DNA of 64,000 nt from JAGVSR01 sp964458265 (lineage in GTDB: Bacteria; Pseudomonadota; Alphaproteobacteria; Rhizobiales; Hyphomicrobiaceae), in the NCBI GenBank assembly GCA_964458265.1, contig CAYWIF010000015.1:8064-72063 (forward strand), given 5' to 3'. Of this stretch, positions 28,439-37,384 are shown piece after piece. Under the pieces are notes generated by a model that saw only the letters and a list, made by a program, of their open reading frames with translations, did no database searches and was not told the DNA's origin. The position numbers and the translations under genes are program-made. The number at the start of each line of letters is the position of its first letter. Position 1 is the stretch's first letter.

Positions 28439-28524
28439 ATGCCTCGACCTCTTGCCTTCTCGGTTGTCTGTGTCGCGATCCGCGGCGTCTCGTGCACGCG
28501 GCGCGCGTCGTTTCTCGTTTCCAA

Positions 28525-28559
28525 ACAAAAAGCCCGGATCGCTCTTCGCGAGACCGGGC
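28525..28559 (-). terminator. Terminator-like hairpin between atpH and atpA
   Basis: On the minus strand, GCCCGG pairs with CCGGGC around an inner TCGC/GCGA stem, and the hairpin is followed by TTTTTGTTTGG. It has the form of an intrinsic terminator yet stands inside the atp operon, so it may act as an attenuator lowering read-through from atpH into atpA, or as an mRNA-processing end. Confidence 0.7.
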
Positions 28560-28572
28560 CTGCCTGAATTCC

Positions 28573-29133
28573 TTATGTACTGCCCTTCAGGGCGATCTTC
28601 ATGCTTTCCAGCTTGGTCTTCAGCGAGCTGTCGACCATACGGCTGCCCATCTTCACGATGAGGCCACCGAGGATGACCGGGTCCACGCGCTGCACCAGCG
28701 TCACGTCCTTGCCGACGGACGACTTGAGAGCCGCCTTGAGATTGGCCACCTGAGCTTCCGACAGCGGCGTTGCCGCCGTGACCTCCGCCCGGACTTCGCC
28801 CCGCGCCCGCGCCGCAAGCGACTGGAAGTCGCGCACGATGTCTGAGGCGGCGAACAAGCGGCGATTCTTGGCGAGCAGCTTGAAAAAGTTGACCGTCAAC
28901 ATCCCCACGCCGGCCTTGGCCAGAACGGATGCCAGCGCCTTCTCCTGATCGTCTGAAGAGATCACGGGGCTACGGATCATCTGCACGAAGTCCGCGCTCT
29001 CGTCACAAAGAGCCTGAAACTTGGCCAAATCCCCTTCGACCTCGGCAACTTTGCCGTCTTCCCTCGCCAACTCGAACAGCGCCGAAGCATATCGCCCCGC
29101 CACGCTCGCCATCAGGGGTTCGTCTGTTGCCAC
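28573..29133 (-). CDS. atpH: ATP synthase F1 delta subunit
   Basis: Peripheral-stalk subunit joining F1 to subunit b, 186 residues. SVAGRYASALFELAREDGKV is the typical N-terminal helix and TLVQRVDPVILGGLIVKMGS the conserved C-terminal core. I chose the GTG at 29133 (VATDEPLMASVAGRYA), giving the usual length; an ATG at 29148 would add five residues. First gene of the F1 operon. Confidence 0.93.
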   Translation of the reverse strand: MATDEPLMASVAGRYASALFELAREDGKVAEVEGDLAKFQALCDESADFVQMIRSPVISSDDQEKALASVLAKAGVGMLTVNFFKLLAKNRRLFAASDIVRDFQSLAARARGEVRAEVTAATPLSEAQVANLKAALKSSVGKDVTLVQRVDPVILGGLIVKMGSRMVDSSLKTKLESMKIALKGST

Positions 29134-29513
29134 GTCGACCGCTCTCATGCGCTGATGAGGGCCCGCCACGGCTCGGAAAAGAGCCAGCACGTCCCTGATT
29201 CAAGTGGGATTTTTAATGCAAAAGGCGGGCGCGAAATGTCTTCCCCGCGCGGCCCCCTTTTGTAATGCGCGCTCCGTGTATCATGGGCCTCACATGGCAT
29301 CAACCGCTGGCGGGACGCACCAATGCCGCACGGAACGGGGCCGTCATCGGTCTTGCTCGCTGCGTTCAAATGGTGCCTGCAGCGCGCTCGCGACGACCAC
29401 CATTGTCGCCCTACTTTTGCGACACTCTCAAAAATTCTAAGAAGTCGCACTACCTTAAGAGTGTCTTTACTGCAGCTACGGCAATCTAAGGTTGAATACT
29501 TGGGAGTTTTTCG
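29134..29513. other. Divergent spacer between atpH and a small membrane-protein gene
   Basis: 380 bases with no supported gene. It must contain the atp operon promoter (minus) and that of the gene at 29514 (plus). The right part is AT-richer and contains the dyads listed at 29418-29465. Confidence 0.5.
29418..29465 (+). promoter_or_regulatory. Overlapping dyads upstream of 29514
   Basis: GACACTCT (29421-29428) is the inverse of AGAGTGTC (29458-29465). Overlapping it, TGCGAC (29418-29423) is the inverse of GTCGCA (29444-29449). The two pairings are mutually exclusive, as in operators or switchable leaders. They end about 50 bases before the gene at 29514. Confidence 0.4.
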
Positions 29514-29942
29514 ATGCCTGCCCCATCCGCCCAGCACCAACCAAGCCCAAAAAACGAAATCAAAGGCACGCCGGAGTTACTGCGCTTCCTGCACCGCCTT
29601 CCGACGGCGATGGCGCAACGGCTGACGGAAGCCGAGCTCGCTGCGTATGCAAAAGCCTTGGCCCCGCAGCGTGCACCCCATTGGGTCGATTTCAAAGCGA
29701 GCATCCCAATCCCTGGCTTTGGCTTTTACGTCGCGCTCATGGTTGGTCGCGAACGCCGCAACCGTCAGAGACTTGGTCTGGAGGGGCAGATCGGATTGAC
29801 CCCGAACCTGATCATCGCGGCTATTCTTCTCTCCACAGTCGTCACCGGCTGGCTGGCGACGATCACCTTGATCAAGGGATTGGCGCTGATGGCCGGTAAC
29901 AATCAGGATGTTTGGTGGCGCGCCTACACGGGACTGCCATAG
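29514..29942 (+). CDS. Small membrane protein of unknown function
   Basis: 142 residues. GGGAG stands eight bases before the ATG at 29514. A soluble N-terminal half (LLRFLHRLPTAMAQRLTEAE) is followed by two hydrophobic stretches, PIPGFGFYVALMVGRE and NLIIAAILLSTVVTGWLA. The Arg-rich loop between them (RERRNRQRLG) suggests a cytoplasmic loop. No family recognised. It converges with priA and faces away from the atp operon. Confidence 0.7.
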   Translation: MPAPSAQHQPSPKNEIKGTPELLRFLHRLPTAMAQRLTEAELAAYAKALAPQRAPHWVDFKASIPIPGFGFYVALMVGRERRNRQRLGLEGQIGLTPNLIIAAILLSTVVTGWLATITLIKGLALMAGNNQDVWWRAYTGLP

Positions 29943-29964
29943 CCGTGGATCGCCCGGACGACGC

Positions 29965-32190
29965 TTACAAAAAACTATACGGATCGATGTCGACCGACAT
30001 TCGCAAATCCCCTTTCGGCTCGGGAGCGGCCGAAAGCCAACCGCGCAAGTAGGCCTGAAGATCTGTCTCGCGCGGTGCCTTGACCAGTAACCGCCACCGA
30101 TGCCGGCCACGAACCACAAAGATCGGCGCTTCGGCCGGCCCCAGCACGCTGATGCGTTCCGAACCGGGTGCCCGCCGCGCAATATCACGTGCAAAGCGTT
30201 CCGCCAGGCCTTTGTCGCGCGCCGAGACGATCAGCGCCGCTAGCCGCCCAAAGGGAGGCAGCATGCCCCGCTGCCGCATCTCGATTTCCCGTGCCAGGAA
30301 CTCTTCGCGATCTCCCGACAGCATTGCCTGCATCACGGGATGATCGGGCAGGTGCGTCTGGATGAACCCCCGCCCCTCCGCGAACGCACGTCCCGCGCGC
30401 CCGGTCACCTGGTGCAGCAACTGAAACGTCCGCTCGCCCGCTCTCGGGTCCGCCCCCATCGACAAACCAAGATCGCCGTCGACCACACCGACCAGTGTCA
30501 GGTTGGGAAAGTGATGACCCTTCGCGACGATCTGCGTTCCAATAATAATGTCGGTCTCACCGCTCTCGATACGATGGATCGCATCGCGCATCTCGGTGAG
30601 ACTGGGAATGAGATCAGATGACAGGAGTGCAACACGCGCATCGGGAAATCGCTCGCTGACTTCCTCCGCCACGCGCTCAACGCCGGGACCGCAAGCAACA
30701 AGCGCATCGGGCTCGCCGCACTTCGGGCATTTCGCCGGAGGAGGCGTGGTGAACCCGCAGTGATGGCAGTTGAGCCGTCCTTTGAAGCGATGCTCCACGA
30801 GCCAAGCTGTACATTGTGGACATTCAAACCGGTGTCCGCACTTGCGGCACAACGTGAGCGGTGCATAGCCGCGCCGGTTCAGAAAAAGCAGCGTTTGCTG
30901 GCCCTTTTCGATCGTCTCCGCGATCGCCGAGACCAGCCGCGGCGCAAGCCACCGCCCCTTGTCCGGCTGCTCGGCGCGAAGATCGATGGCTGCGATCTCC
31001 GGCAGCTCCGCCCCCGAGTATCTGCCCGGCAACATCAGATGACGGTATCGGCCCGTACGCGCGTTGACATGGCTTTCAATGGCCGGCGTGGCTGACGCCA
31101 GCACGACGGGAAAATTGCCAAGCCGCCCGCGTACGACACTCATATCCCGCGCTTGGTAGTGCACGCGATCGTCCTGCTTGTAGCCCGCGTCATGTTCTTC
31201 ATCGACGACGATCAGCCCAAGATCCGCGAATGGCAGGAACAGCGCGGATCGCGCACCGATCACGATTCGCGCTTCACCGGTCGCCGCCGCACACCAGATG
31301 CGACCGCGCTCCGGGCCAGAAACTGCGGAATGCCACTCCACAGGCGCCGCGCCGAAGCGACGCTCGAACCGTTGCATGAACTGAGAGGTCAGCGCGATCT
31401 CCGGCAGCATGATCAGCGCTTGCCGCCCCAGCTCCAGCGTCCGGGCCACCGCTTCGAAATAAACTTCCGTCTTGCCGGAGCCCGTCACGCCATCGAGCAG
31501 CGACACGGAAAAATTCTGCGCATCCACCGCCGATAAAAGTGCATGCACGGCCCGCGCTTGATCGTCCCCAAACTCGGTCACGCGATGCAAGGGATTGGGT
31601 TGCGGACAAGGCTTTGGTGGGATCGCGCATTCTACCAGATTGCCGGACTCCACCAACCCGTCGACAACGCCGGTCGAGCATCCCGCCAACTCTGCAAGCG
31701 CCGATTTCGAGCGAATGAGACCATCTTCAGCCAGCTGCAAAGCCCGCGCCCGCGCCGGCGTCATCCTCGGCGGCAGCGCGGCCCCTTCGACAGCCCGCAC
31801 GCCCGTTCTGAGCTTCGGCGGCTCGAAAGCGGTCTGCGCACTCATCATCATGCGCAACACCATGCCGGCAGGCGCCAGGGTGTATTTGGCCACCCACTCC
31901 GCAAACCGCATCGACACGATAGGCAGCGACGGCACCTCGAGCCGGTCCACCACCGCCTTCATTTTTTTCGGATCGACCGGCTTCCCGCTATCGTCGAGCG
32001 GCCTGTCCCACACCACCCCGATCCGGGTTTGTGGTCCGAAAGGTACGAGCACGAACGCGCCCGGCTCCAGTTCCAGTTCGGACGGCACGCGATAGTCGTA
32101 AGTCTGATCGAGGGCGACCGGCATCAGCACGGGGACGCGACGACCCGTGGGCGCGCCATCATTTGCCATGCCGTCGAGCAGACTATCCAA
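29965..32190 (-). CDS. priA: Primosomal replication protein N' (PriA helicase)
   Basis: 3'-5' helicase that restarts stalled replication forks. 741 residues: the 3'-DNA-binding domain (VPVLMPVALDQTYDYRVPSE), then Walker A GVTGSGKTEVYFE, Walker B DEEHDAGYKQDD, and a zinc module with paired Cys (CRKCGHRFECPQC, CHHCG, CPKCG). Start is TTG at 32190 with GAGGG six bases upstream; ATG at 32169 is the alternative. It faces away from the aldolase gene. Confidence 0.95.
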   Translation of the reverse strand: MDSLLDGMANDGAPTGRRVPVLMPVALDQTYDYRVPSELELEPGAFVLVPFGPQTRIGVVWDRPLDDSGKPVDPKKMKAVVDRLEVPSLPIVSMRFAEWVAKYTLAPAGMVLRMMMSAQTAFEPPKLRTGVRAVEGAALPPRMTPARARALQLAEDGLIRSKSALAELAGCSTGVVDGLVESGNLVECAIPPKPCPQPNPLHRVTEFGDDQARAVHALLSAVDAQNFSVSLLDGVTGSGKTEVYFEAVARTLELGRQALIMLPEIALTSQFMQRFERRFGAAPVEWHSAVSGPERGRIWCAAATGEARIVIGARSALFLPFADLGLIVVDEEHDAGYKQDDRVHYQARDMSVVRGRLGNFPVVLASATPAIESHVNARTGRYRHLMLPGRYSGAELPEIAAIDLRAEQPDKGRWLAPRLVSAIAETIEKGQQTLLFLNRRGYAPLTLCRKCGHRFECPQCTAWLVEHRFKGRLNCHHCGFTTPPPAKCPKCGEPDALVACGPGVERVAEEVSERFPDARVALLSSDLIPSLTEMRDAIHRIESGETDIIIGTQIVAKGHHFPNLTLVGVVDGDLGLSMGADPRAGERTFQLLHQVTGRAGRAFAEGRGFIQTHLPDHPVMQAMLSGDREEFLAREIEMRQRGMLPPFGRLAALIVSARDKGLAERFARDIARRAPGSERISVLGPAEAPIFVVRGRHRWRLLVKAPRETDLQAYLRGWLSAAPEPKGDLRMSVDIDPYSFL

Positions 32191-32314
32191 AACCAGCCCT
32201 CAGGGTTTAGAAGCAACCCCGGCGCCGCCTGGACCACCGGGGGGTTAGACATAAGGCCGGCTGCGGGGCAAAAGCCATCACACTCAGGCCGCAGCATACA
32301 AGGAGCCGCACACG

Positions 32315-32968
32315 ATGAAGTTTTTCGTCGATACCGCCGACGTGAGCGAGATCAAGGACTTGGCCGCGACCGGTTTGCTCGACGGCGTCACCACCAATCC
32401 GTCACTCATTGCCAAGTCCGGCCGCGATTTCAAAGAGACCATTGCCGAGATTTGCAAAATCGTCCCCGGCCCTGTCTCAGCGGAAGTCGCCGCCACGGAC
32501 TACGACGGCATGATGCGCGAGGCGAAAATCCTCGCCAAGATCGCCAAGAATGTGACCATCAAAGTGCCCCTCACCCTTGACGGCCTGAAAGCCTGCAAGG
32601 CCATCTCGTCGGAAGGCACCATGGTCAACGTCACGCTCTGTTTCTCGGCCAATCAGGCTCTGCTCGCCGCCAAAGCCGGTGCGACGTTCGTCTCGCCTTT
32701 CATTGGTCGCCTTGACGACATCGGTCTCAACGGCATGGACGTGATCCGCGAAATTCGCACGATCTACGACAACTACCAGGACCTGAATACCGACATCCTC
32801 GCCGCTTCGATCCGCACAGTGAACCACGTCAAGGAAGCAGCCATGATCGGTGCCGATGTCGCCACCATTCCGCCGTCGATTTTGAAGGCGCTCGTCAAGC
32901 ACCCGCTCACCGACGCCGGGCTCGCAGCGTTCGTCGCCGACTGGAAGAAAACCGGGCAGACCATCTAG
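32315..32968 (+). CDS. fsa: Fructose-6-phosphate aldolase / transaldolase family protein
   Basis: 217-residue TalC/FSA-type class I aldolase. N-terminus MKFFVDTADVSEIKDL and GVTTNPSLIAKSG are signature; the Schiff-base Lys lies in KNVTIKVPLT and the second signature is ASIRTVNHV. Short form, so either fructose-6-phosphate aldolase or a small transaldolase; sequence alone does not decide. Relatives in this order are often annotated as transaldolase. A shared terminator follows. Confidence 0.9.
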   Translation: MKFFVDTADVSEIKDLAATGLLDGVTTNPSLIAKSGRDFKETIAEICKIVPGPVSAEVAATDYDGMMREAKILAKIAKNVTIKVPLTLDGLKACKAISSEGTMVNVTLCFSANQALLAAKAGATFVSPFIGRLDDIGLNGMDVIREIRTIYDNYQDLNTDILAASIRTVNHVKEAAMIGADVATIPPSILKALVKHPLTDAGLAAFVADWKKTGQTI

Positions 32969-33021
32969 CGAAATGCAGCCCGAAACCTCGCGCATCGCGC
33001 GATCGAACCTTGCCCAGCAAC

Positions 33022-33050
33022 AAAAAAGGCCCGCATTTGCGGGCCCTTCT
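33022..33050. terminator. Bidirectional terminator between fsa and HU gene
   Basis: GGCCCGCA (33028-33035) pairs with TGCGGGCC (33038-33045). AAAAAA flanks it on the left, giving a U run for minus-strand transcripts from the HU gene, and CTTCTCGTTT follows on the right for fsa. Confidence 0.85.
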
Positions 33051-33070
33051 CGTTTCCAAAGAAGAAAACC

Positions 33071-33382
33071 TTAAACGGCTTCCTTCAGCTCCTTGGCTGC
33101 GCGGAAGGCAACCTTCTTCGAAGCCTTGATCTTGATTGCTTCACCGGTCGCCGGGTTCCGGCCCATGCGTGCCGGGCGCTTGCGCACTTGAAGAACACCG
33201 AGCCCGCCGATGCGGATGCGGTCGCCCTTCTTGAGATGCTTGGTGATCATCGTCACCAGATCTTCCAGCACCGCGGCCGCCTGCTTCTTGGGAAGCTCGT
33301 GGCTTTCGGCGAGTGCCGCGCCGAGCTGGCGGAGTGTGACAGTATTGGGCTTTACGGTAGCCTTTGCAGCAGCTTTTGCCAT
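33071..33382 (-). CDS. hup: HU family DNA-binding protein
   Basis: Nucleoid protein of 103 residues. It has a Lys/Ala-rich extension MAKAAAKATVKPNTVTLRQL, then the HU fold with the DNA-binding arm GVLQVRKRPARMGRNPATGE and C-terminal IKIKASKKVAFRAAKELKEA. Start chosen at the ATG at 33382; the frame stays open upstream but without HU-like sequence. The extended N-terminus slightly exceeds the 90-residue norm. Confidence 0.93.
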   Translation of the reverse strand: MAKAAAKATVKPNTVTLRQLGAALAESHELPKKQAAAVLEDLVTMITKHLKKGDRIRIGGLGVLQVRKRPARMGRNPATGEAIKIKASKKVAFRAAKELKEAV

Positions 33383-33651
33383 TGTTGTCGTCCCTGAGAT
33401 GAATTCCGATATCGGTTGAACCGTCCGCGACTGTTGAAGAATGACAGCTGGGGCGCGAAGCGAACCGCGGACCGCTGCTCTCGAAATCGGGGAAACGCTT
33501 GCACAAGCAACGGCTGCTTTGGGGCGGCCGCCGGGTTCTCCGGTGGCGTCAAAGTACGTGCGTCGCGCCGATTTGCAACGGCCAATCGCTCCCGAGGATG
33601 CAAAAAACCCGCAATTTTCCGGGGTTTTTTGCACCTCTGCAACGGTCGGGC

Positions 33652-34704
33652 TCAGGAAAGAGCCGGATAATCGATATATCCGTGCGGTCCCTGAGCATAG
33701 AACGTCTCTGGCCGGGGCTCATTCAACGGTGCGGAAACAGCGAATCGCTGCGGCAAATCGGGGTTTGCGATAAAGATCTTCCCAAAGGCCACGGCATCCG
33801 CTTCACCCGCGTCCAGCACGTCCTGAGCGGTCTGGGCGGTGAACCCCTCATTGGCGATGTAAACGCCACCGAAGGCTTTCTTCAGCTGCGGACCGATGCG
33901 TTTCGGCCCGAGCGACTCGCGTGCGCATAGGAATGCGATCCCGCGCGCCTTCATCTGCTCCGCGACATGGCCGAATGTCGCGAGCGGATCGCTGTCGCCC
34001 ATATCGTGCGCATCACCGCGCGGCGCCAAGTGCAGGCCGACACGTCCGGCACCCCAAACCCCAATGCACGCATCCACCACTTCGATCATGAGCCGCGCCC
34101 GGTTTTCGATTGCGCCGCCGTAGTCGTCAGTCCGCGTGTTCGTCTTATCCTGCAGAAACTGATCAAGCAGATACCCGTTCGCGCCGTGCACCTCCACACC
34201 GTCGAACCCCGCATGCTGCGCGTTCTCGGCACCCTTGCGAAACGCCGCGATGACGCCTGGAATCTCGTCCCGATCGAGCGCCCTCGGCGTCACGAACTCC
34301 TTCTTTGGCCGAACGAGCGACACTGTCCCCGCCGGCCGGATCGCGCTCGGCGCAACCGGCAGCGCGCCATCGAGATAGAGGGGATCGGAAATCCGGCCAA
34401 CGTGCCAGAGCTGCAAAAGAATGGTCCCGCCCGCGTGGTGCACCGCGTCGGTCACCTGCCGCCAGCCGGCCACCTGCTCATCCGACCAGATACCCGGCGT
34501 ATCGGGGTAACCAACCCCCATCGGTTCGACCGACGTAGCCTCCGACAGAATCATGCCTGCCGAAGCCCGCTGAGCGTAATACTCGGCCATCAGCGCATTG
34601 GGCACCCTCCCCGCGCTCGCCCGGCAGCGCGTGAGCGGAGCCAGTATGACGCGGTTGCGCAGCGAAAAGTCACCGACGGTGAACGGGTCGAGCAGTTTCG
34701 GCAT
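33652..34704 (-). CDS. Old Yellow Enzyme family alkene reductase
   Basis: FMN-dependent NAD(P)H oxidoreductase of 350 residues that reduces activated C=C bonds or nitro-esters. TIM-barrel motifs: LLDPFTVGDFSLRNRVILAP, GVEVHGANGYLLDQFLQDKT (the HGAN active-site residues), and GRVGLHLAPRGDAHDM. Natural substrate unknown. It faces away from xerC. Confidence 0.93.
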   Translation of the reverse strand: MPKLLDPFTVGDFSLRNRVILAPLTRCRASAGRVPNALMAEYYAQRASAGMILSEATSVEPMGVGYPDTPGIWSDEQVAGWRQVTDAVHHAGGTILLQLWHVGRISDPLYLDGALPVAPSAIRPAGTVSLVRPKKEFVTPRALDRDEIPGVIAAFRKGAENAQHAGFDGVEVHGANGYLLDQFLQDKTNTRTDDYGGAIENRARLMIEVVDACIGVWGAGRVGLHLAPRGDAHDMGDSDPLATFGHVAEQMKARGIAFLCARESLGPKRIGPQLKKAFGGVYIANEGFTAQTAQDVLDAGEADAVAFGKIFIANPDLPQRFAVSAPLNEPRPETFYAQGPHGYIDYPALS

Positions 34705-34777
34705 GATACGAAATTCCTGACATTTGGCGAGACTTAGGCAGGTAGGTCACACCGGCAACGGTCGCAAGTGCGTCCCA

Positions 34778-34792
34778 TTTACCGTTCATTAA
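34778..34792 (+). promoter_or_regulatory. Possible CtrA-type site upstream of xerC
   Basis: TTTA-N7-TTAA (34778-34781 and 34789-34792) is one mismatch from the alphaproteobacterial CtrA consensus TTAA-N7-TTAA, and AACCGTT follows. It lies about 50 bases before the ATG at 34843, a position suited to a promoter. Confidence 0.35.
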
Positions 34793-34842
34793 CCGTTGCG
34801 GATGACGCTCTCGAATCAGAATGGCCGCCGCACCGGGAATTC

Positions 34843-35802
34843 ATGCCAAGCCACCGCGACACCAGCAATCGATCACCCGAGCTTGAACTCGGCGCCGATC
34901 TTACGGGTTCCGTGGCAAGCTGGCTGACCTACCTCGAAATCTCCGAACACCGCTCGCGCGAAACGGTCAAAGCCTACGAACGCGATTTGCGTAACTTCGT
35001 CGCCTACCTTCGCAGCCAGCTTGGTCACCCACCGTGTCTTGGAGACCTCGCGCGTCTCGACCTCAAGACGTTTCGCGGCTTCATGGCGGCAAGGCGGAAG
35101 GACGGTCTGACCAGCCGTTCCCTGGCTCGCACGATGTCTGCGCTGCGGACCTACATGCGCTGGCTGGACGCGACAGGCGCGTCGGATTCCCGCGCCATCA
35201 TGCGCGTCCGAATGCCAAAACTGCCGCACGCTGTCCCGAAACCGCTCACAATCGAGAAGGCCTCGGCTGTTATCGATGCGGGCCTCGAAGCCCGAGAGAC
35301 CTGGGTCGGCGCGCGCGATACAGCCGTCTTGCTTTTGCTTTACGGCGCCGGGTTGCGCATCTCCGAAGCCCTGGCGCTCACCCCGCGCGATGCACCGGCG
35401 CGCGGACGCGAAGTGATCCGCATCACCGGCAAGGGTGAAAAGGAACGCCTCGTCCCCATCCTGCCGGTGGCTCAAGCCGCGATCGATCGTTACATGAGCC
35501 TTGTGCCTTTCACACTCGAACCGGATCAGCCGCTGTTCCGCGGCACCAAAGGCGGCCCACTTTCGCCACGCATCATTCAACTCGCCGTCGCCCGCATGCG
35601 CGACGCGTTGCAGCTTCCCGCCACCGCCACGCCACACGCGCTGCGCCATTCCTTCGCAACCCACCTTCTCTCGGCCGGTGCCGATCTTCGGCAGATACAG
35701 GAACTGCTGGGTCATGCATCGCTATCGACGACGCAGGTCTATACGGAAGTCGACCGCGCACTTCTCTTGCGGGTCTATGACGCCGCCCATCCGCGCACCT
35801 GA
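34843..35802 (+). CDS. xerC: Tyrosine recombinase XerC
   Basis: Site-specific recombinase that resolves chromosome dimers at dif. 319 residues from ATG 34843 (GGGA before it); an in-frame ATG at 34768 would add 25 unusual residues and run through the possible CtrA site. A SAM-like N domain is followed by the catalytic domain with Arg in GAGLRISEALAL, Lys in GKGEKER, HALRHSFATHLLSAG, and the Tyr nucleophile in STTQVYTEVD. No mobile-element genes adjoin, and the priA-xerC-lpd neighbourhood supports XerC over a phage integrase. Confidence 0.92.
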   Translation: MPSHRDTSNRSPELELGADLTGSVASWLTYLEISEHRSRETVKAYERDLRNFVAYLRSQLGHPPCLGDLARLDLKTFRGFMAARRKDGLTSRSLARTMSALRTYMRWLDATGASDSRAIMRVRMPKLPHAVPKPLTIEKASAVIDAGLEARETWVGARDTAVLLLLYGAGLRISEALALTPRDAPARGREVIRITGKGEKERLVPILPVAQAAIDRYMSLVPFTLEPDQPLFRGTKGGPLSPRIIQLAVARMRDALQLPATATPHALRHSFATHLLSAGADLRQIQELLGHASLSTTQVYTEVDRALLLRVYDAAHPRT

Positions 35803-35867
35803 CGGCATTCACGTGCGAGGGTCGGCGCACCACAGGGCAGGAGCAGAGCGAACAATCAAAACCGACC

Positions 35868-35908
35868 GTGCGAGTCGGCCGGCTCCCCGCAGGGGAGTCG
35901 CCTCGCAC
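35868..35908. repeat. Interspersed hairpin element, copy A
   Basis: Outer arms GTGCGAG (35868-35874) and CTCGCAC (35902-35908) enclose a C-rich/G-rich inner stem (CTCCCC, then GGGGAG). AACTA follows. Copy B at 58909 has the same core and trailing AACTAA but different, still complementary, outer arms. Copy A abuts the lpd stop codon between convergent xerC and lpd and could end transcription from either side. Confidence 0.75.
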
Positions 35909-35910
35909 AA

Positions 35911-37311
35911 CTAATAGTGTATCGCCCGTTTACCGGCTGCGAGCGCGGCTTCCTTCACGGCTTCCGTAAGCGTTGGATGCGCGTGACACGTTCGCGCCAA
36001 ATCCTCCGCGGAACCGCCGAACTCCATCAGAACTGCAGCCTCCGCGATCATTTCTCCCGCATGGGGGCCGATGATATGCACACCAAGCACGCGGTCCGTC
36101 TCTGCATCGGCCAACACCTTCACAAACCCGTCCGTCGTCCGATTGACCTTGGCGCGGCCGTTCGCGGTGAAAGGAAACTTGCCGGCCGTATAGGCAATGT
36201 CTGCCGCTTTCAGGTCTTCCTCGGTCATGCCAACGCTCGCAACCTCCGGCGCCGTATAAACGACGCTCGGAATCACGTCGTAATTCACATGCCCAGCCTG
36301 GCCCGCAAGAATTTCGGCAACCGCAACGCCCTCATCCTCGGCCTTGTGCGCCAGCATCGGTCCGGCAATCACGTCGCCGATGGCGTAGATACCCGCGACG
36401 CTCGTCTCGAAATGTTCGTTGACTGCAATTCGTCCTTTGGAATCCCGATCGACCCCAACTTCTTCGAGCCCAAGACCTGCAGTGTATGGCTTGCGTCCGA
36501 CAGCAACGAGCACCACATCCGCCTCGACCGTTTCGCTTGCCGCATCGCCCGCACCCGGCACGACACTGACCGAGAGACCCGCGTCACCGGCGCCGGCGAT
36601 GCCCGTCACCTTCTGCCCTAGCCGGAAAGTGAAACCCTGCTTTTCGAGAATGCGTTGAAACGTGCGCGCCACCTCCAAGTCCATGCCCGGCAAGACCCGA
36701 TCGAGAAACTCCACCACCACGACCTCAGAACCAAGCCGCCGCCATACCGATCCAAGCTCAAGGCCGATAACGCCGGCACCGATGACCAGAAGTTTCTTGG
36801 GCACCTTTGCTAACGTCAGCGCGCCGGTTGACGACACGACCGATTTTTCATCAATTGCGATGCCCGGCAGCGACACGACGTCCGATCCCGTCGCAATGAC
36901 GATGGCTTTCGCGGCGAGCTCCGACATCTCGCCGTTAATGAACGTGATGCCGACCGTCCCGGCGTTCAAAATGCGGCCCGTCCCGTGGAAACTGTCGATT
37001 TTGTTCTTCTTCAAAAGATACGCGACGCCATCCACGTTACCTTTTACGCCTTCATCCTTGAATGCGAGCATGCGTTCCAGGTCGAGCTTTGGCTTCACAT
37101 TGATGCCCATCGACGCAAAACGATGCGACGCCTCGTCAAACAGCTCCGATGTGTGCAGGAGAGCCTTCGACGGAATACATCCGATGTTGAGACACGTCCC
37201 GCCGTGTGTCGGACGCTTCTCCACGACGGCGACCTTCATTCCCAATTGCGCGGCGCGAATGGCGCAGACGTAGCCGCCAGGTCCGGTGCCGATTACGATC
37301 AGGTCATACAT
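35911..37311 (-). CDS. lpdA: Dihydrolipoyl dehydrogenase
   Basis: E3 of 2-oxoacid dehydrogenase complexes, reoxidising dihydrolipoyl groups with NAD. 466 residues. FAD motif IGTGPGGYVCAIRAAQLG, redox disulfide GGTCLNIGCIPSKALL, NAD fold VIGAGVIGLELGSVWRRLG, and the C-terminal catalytic pair in HAHPTLTEAV (complete here, unlike the paralogue at 2959). Last gene of zapE-mdh-sucCDAB-lpd. Confidence 0.97.
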   Translation of the reverse strand: MYDLIVIGTGPGGYVCAIRAAQLGMKVAVVEKRPTHGGTCLNIGCIPSKALLHTSELFDEASHRFASMGINVKPKLDLERMLAFKDEGVKGNVDGVAYLLKKNKIDSFHGTGRILNAGTVGITFINGEMSELAAKAIVIATGSDVVSLPGIAIDEKSVVSSTGALTLAKVPKKLLVIGAGVIGLELGSVWRRLGSEVVVVEFLDRVLPGMDLEVARTFQRILEKQGFTFRLGQKVTGIAGAGDAGLSVSVVPGAGDAASETVEADVVLVAVGRKPYTAGLGLEEVGVDRDSKGRIAVNEHFETSVAGIYAIGDVIAGPMLAHKAEDEGVAVAEILAGQAGHVNYDVIPSVVYTAPEVASVGMTEEDLKAADIAYTAGKFPFTANGRAKVNRTTDGFVKVLADAETDRVLGVHIIGPHAGEMIAEAAVLMEFGGSAEDLARTCHAHPTLTEAVKEAALAAGKRAIHY

Positions 37312-37384
37312 TCCAATAATCTCATCCCAATAGTCACGGGCGCGCGCGCTCTACAGAATAAGGTCTGCATTGCTCTGAATTGAA

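Noticed and set aside
34768..35802. Phage or island integrase
   Set aside because: Length, XerC-like catalytic residues, lack of mobile genes and the priA/lpd neighbourhood favour housekeeping XerC.
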